In this document: positions 63,393 to 64,000 of the stretch, piece by piece
How the letters are laid out: each line of letters starts with the position of its first letter
How positions within the stretch are numbered: position 1 is the stretch's first letter
Source of the DNA: Duganella guangzhouensis
GTDB taxonomy: Bacteria > Pseudomonadota > Gammaproteobacteria > Burkholderiales > Burkholderiaceae_D
Length of the DNA: 64,000 bases
Assembly: GCF_009674535.1 (NCBI RefSeq)
Contig: NZ_WKJK01000004.1
Coordinates: 372,001 to 436,000, forward strand
Direction of reading: 5' to 3'
Notes under the pieces: model-generated
The model's database searches: none
Told to the model about the DNA's origin: nothing
The model's input: the letters and a program-made list of their open reading frames with translations, nothing else
Translations under genes and position numbers: made by a program

Positions 63393-64000
63393 TCCCTTCA
63401 AGTTTCCTTCCGTCATCATCCTGTCACACCGCCGGCGCACAGTAGCGTTGGAATCGTTTACGCCGCCCACCAAAATTTCCACAAATAAAGCTGAATCAAG
63501 ATTCATGTTTGATGCTTCACAACCATGCTCAAAAAGCAGGTTGCAAGCATGAGACAGCGCTTGAAATAAGTTCTTATCGGAAATTACCTGAGCTATACTG
63601 GAAAGCCGTACTGCGGTTATTCGTTGCTTACGGGCATGTTAAATTAAGTAAAAATTAAAGAAAATCAGCCACTTAGAGCTAATCAGGGTATCTCAAAAAA
63701 AGGTTTATCCACGGGAACAAGTTTACTTAGTGGAAGATTCGGTTTGGTCGCCTTGTACTAAAACAGGTCCCGCCCACGCGCAGTTGTGACGTGGAAAATG
63801 CTTGGTGAATTGCAACTTTATTGCGTTGATGCGAGGCAATATTTATAGGCGCGGTTTACTAAAGTCAGCGTGTTTGTTGACGATAAGCATTGTATGCAGG
63901 GGGCCGTGGTACGGGTTTCAGGCAGCACTCAGGTTAATTACGGCAATTCAGCCACAGCGTGAAAATGCGGAGACGACGGATACAGGGCCGTCGTCCCCGC
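63393..64000. other. Gene-free stretch at the window end, 608 bp
   Basis: Base composition drops to AT rich here and no open frame of note or tRNA is visible. One TTATCCACG (63705-63713) is close to a DnaA box but is single. A 13-bp hairpin with one mismatch (63967-63979 and 63988-64000) lies at the very end. It probably holds the upstream region of a gene outside the window. Confidence 0.5.

Noticed and set aside
63705-63713. DnaA box (TTATCCACG), possible origin
   Set aside because: Only one box is seen, with no cluster, no AT-rich unwinding element and no dnaA or gidA nearby.
1-64000. tRNA or rRNA genes, insertion sequences, prophage genes
   Set aside because: I saw no cloverleaf, rRNA core sequence, transposase or phage structural gene, apart from the capsid-fold encapsulin, which belongs to a metabolic operon.

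Overview
The window is a high-GC bacterial chromosome segment. Protein-level resemblances and gene content (RdgC, GTP-type PEP carboxykinase, cobalt-precorrin operon, family 2A encapsulin operon, gluconate-dehydrogenase-like complex) suggest a betaproteobacterium, probably Oxalobacteraceae of the Massilia/Duganella/Janthinobacterium group. This placement is inferred from reading alone, with no database search.

Layout. 0-8.5 kb: end of DNA polymerase IV, rdgC, then a 6.75-kb gene for a 2,249-residue protein made almost wholly of an octapeptide repeat with a nested higher-order period and a calcium-loop C-terminus. 8.5-21 kb: general metabolism and regulation (asparaginase-domain protein, 2-hydroxyacid dehydrogenase, pckG, a TetR regulator with two matching operators and a 36-residue membrane peptide, aldehyde dehydrogenase, DUF885 and DUF1028 exported proteins, AraC regulator). 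21-24.1 kb: uvrA with a LexA box. 24.2-35.3 kb: a cobalamin riboswitch followed by a 14-gene operon for cobalt uptake (cbiMNQO) and oxygen-independent corrin-ring synthesis, with coupled start/stop junctions nearly throughout. 35.3-39.1 kb: ssb, a decayed histidine-kinase remnant, a response regulator and a sedolisin-type lipoprotein protease. 39.2-43.1 kb: a three-subunit periplasmic dehydrogenase behind tandem GntR-type operators. 43.2-48.1 kb: a sulfur nanocompartment operon (rhodanese, serine O-acetyltransferase, XRE regulator, family 2A encapsulin shell, cysteine desulfurase cargo with a long disordered N-terminus). 48.1-63.4 kb: YeiH-type transporter with LysR regulator, a PAP2 phosphatase with autotransporter-type repeats, a GH97 glycosidase, a phosphoesterase/phospholipase C, a di-haem peroxidase, a polysaccharide-deacetylase/caspase/TPR fusion, a divergent DJ-1/GlxA pair and a small membrane protein. 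The last 0.6 kb holds no gene I can support.

Threads across the window. Five long near-perfect palindromes in two sequence families sit within about 10 nt of stop codons; arms differ between copies by compensatory changes, and two family A copies bracket the encapsulin operon. A solitary half-copy lies beside a decayed aldehyde-dehydrogenase fragment at 14.2 kb. The encapsulin operon would couple O-acetylserine/cysteine supply (serine acetyltransferase), sulfur release (desulfurase), sulfur transfer (rhodanese) and enclosure (shell); a paired 13-nt direct repeat before the shell gene is a candidate operator for the XRE protein. The two most notable objects are the hierarchical octapeptide protein and the encapsulin operon.
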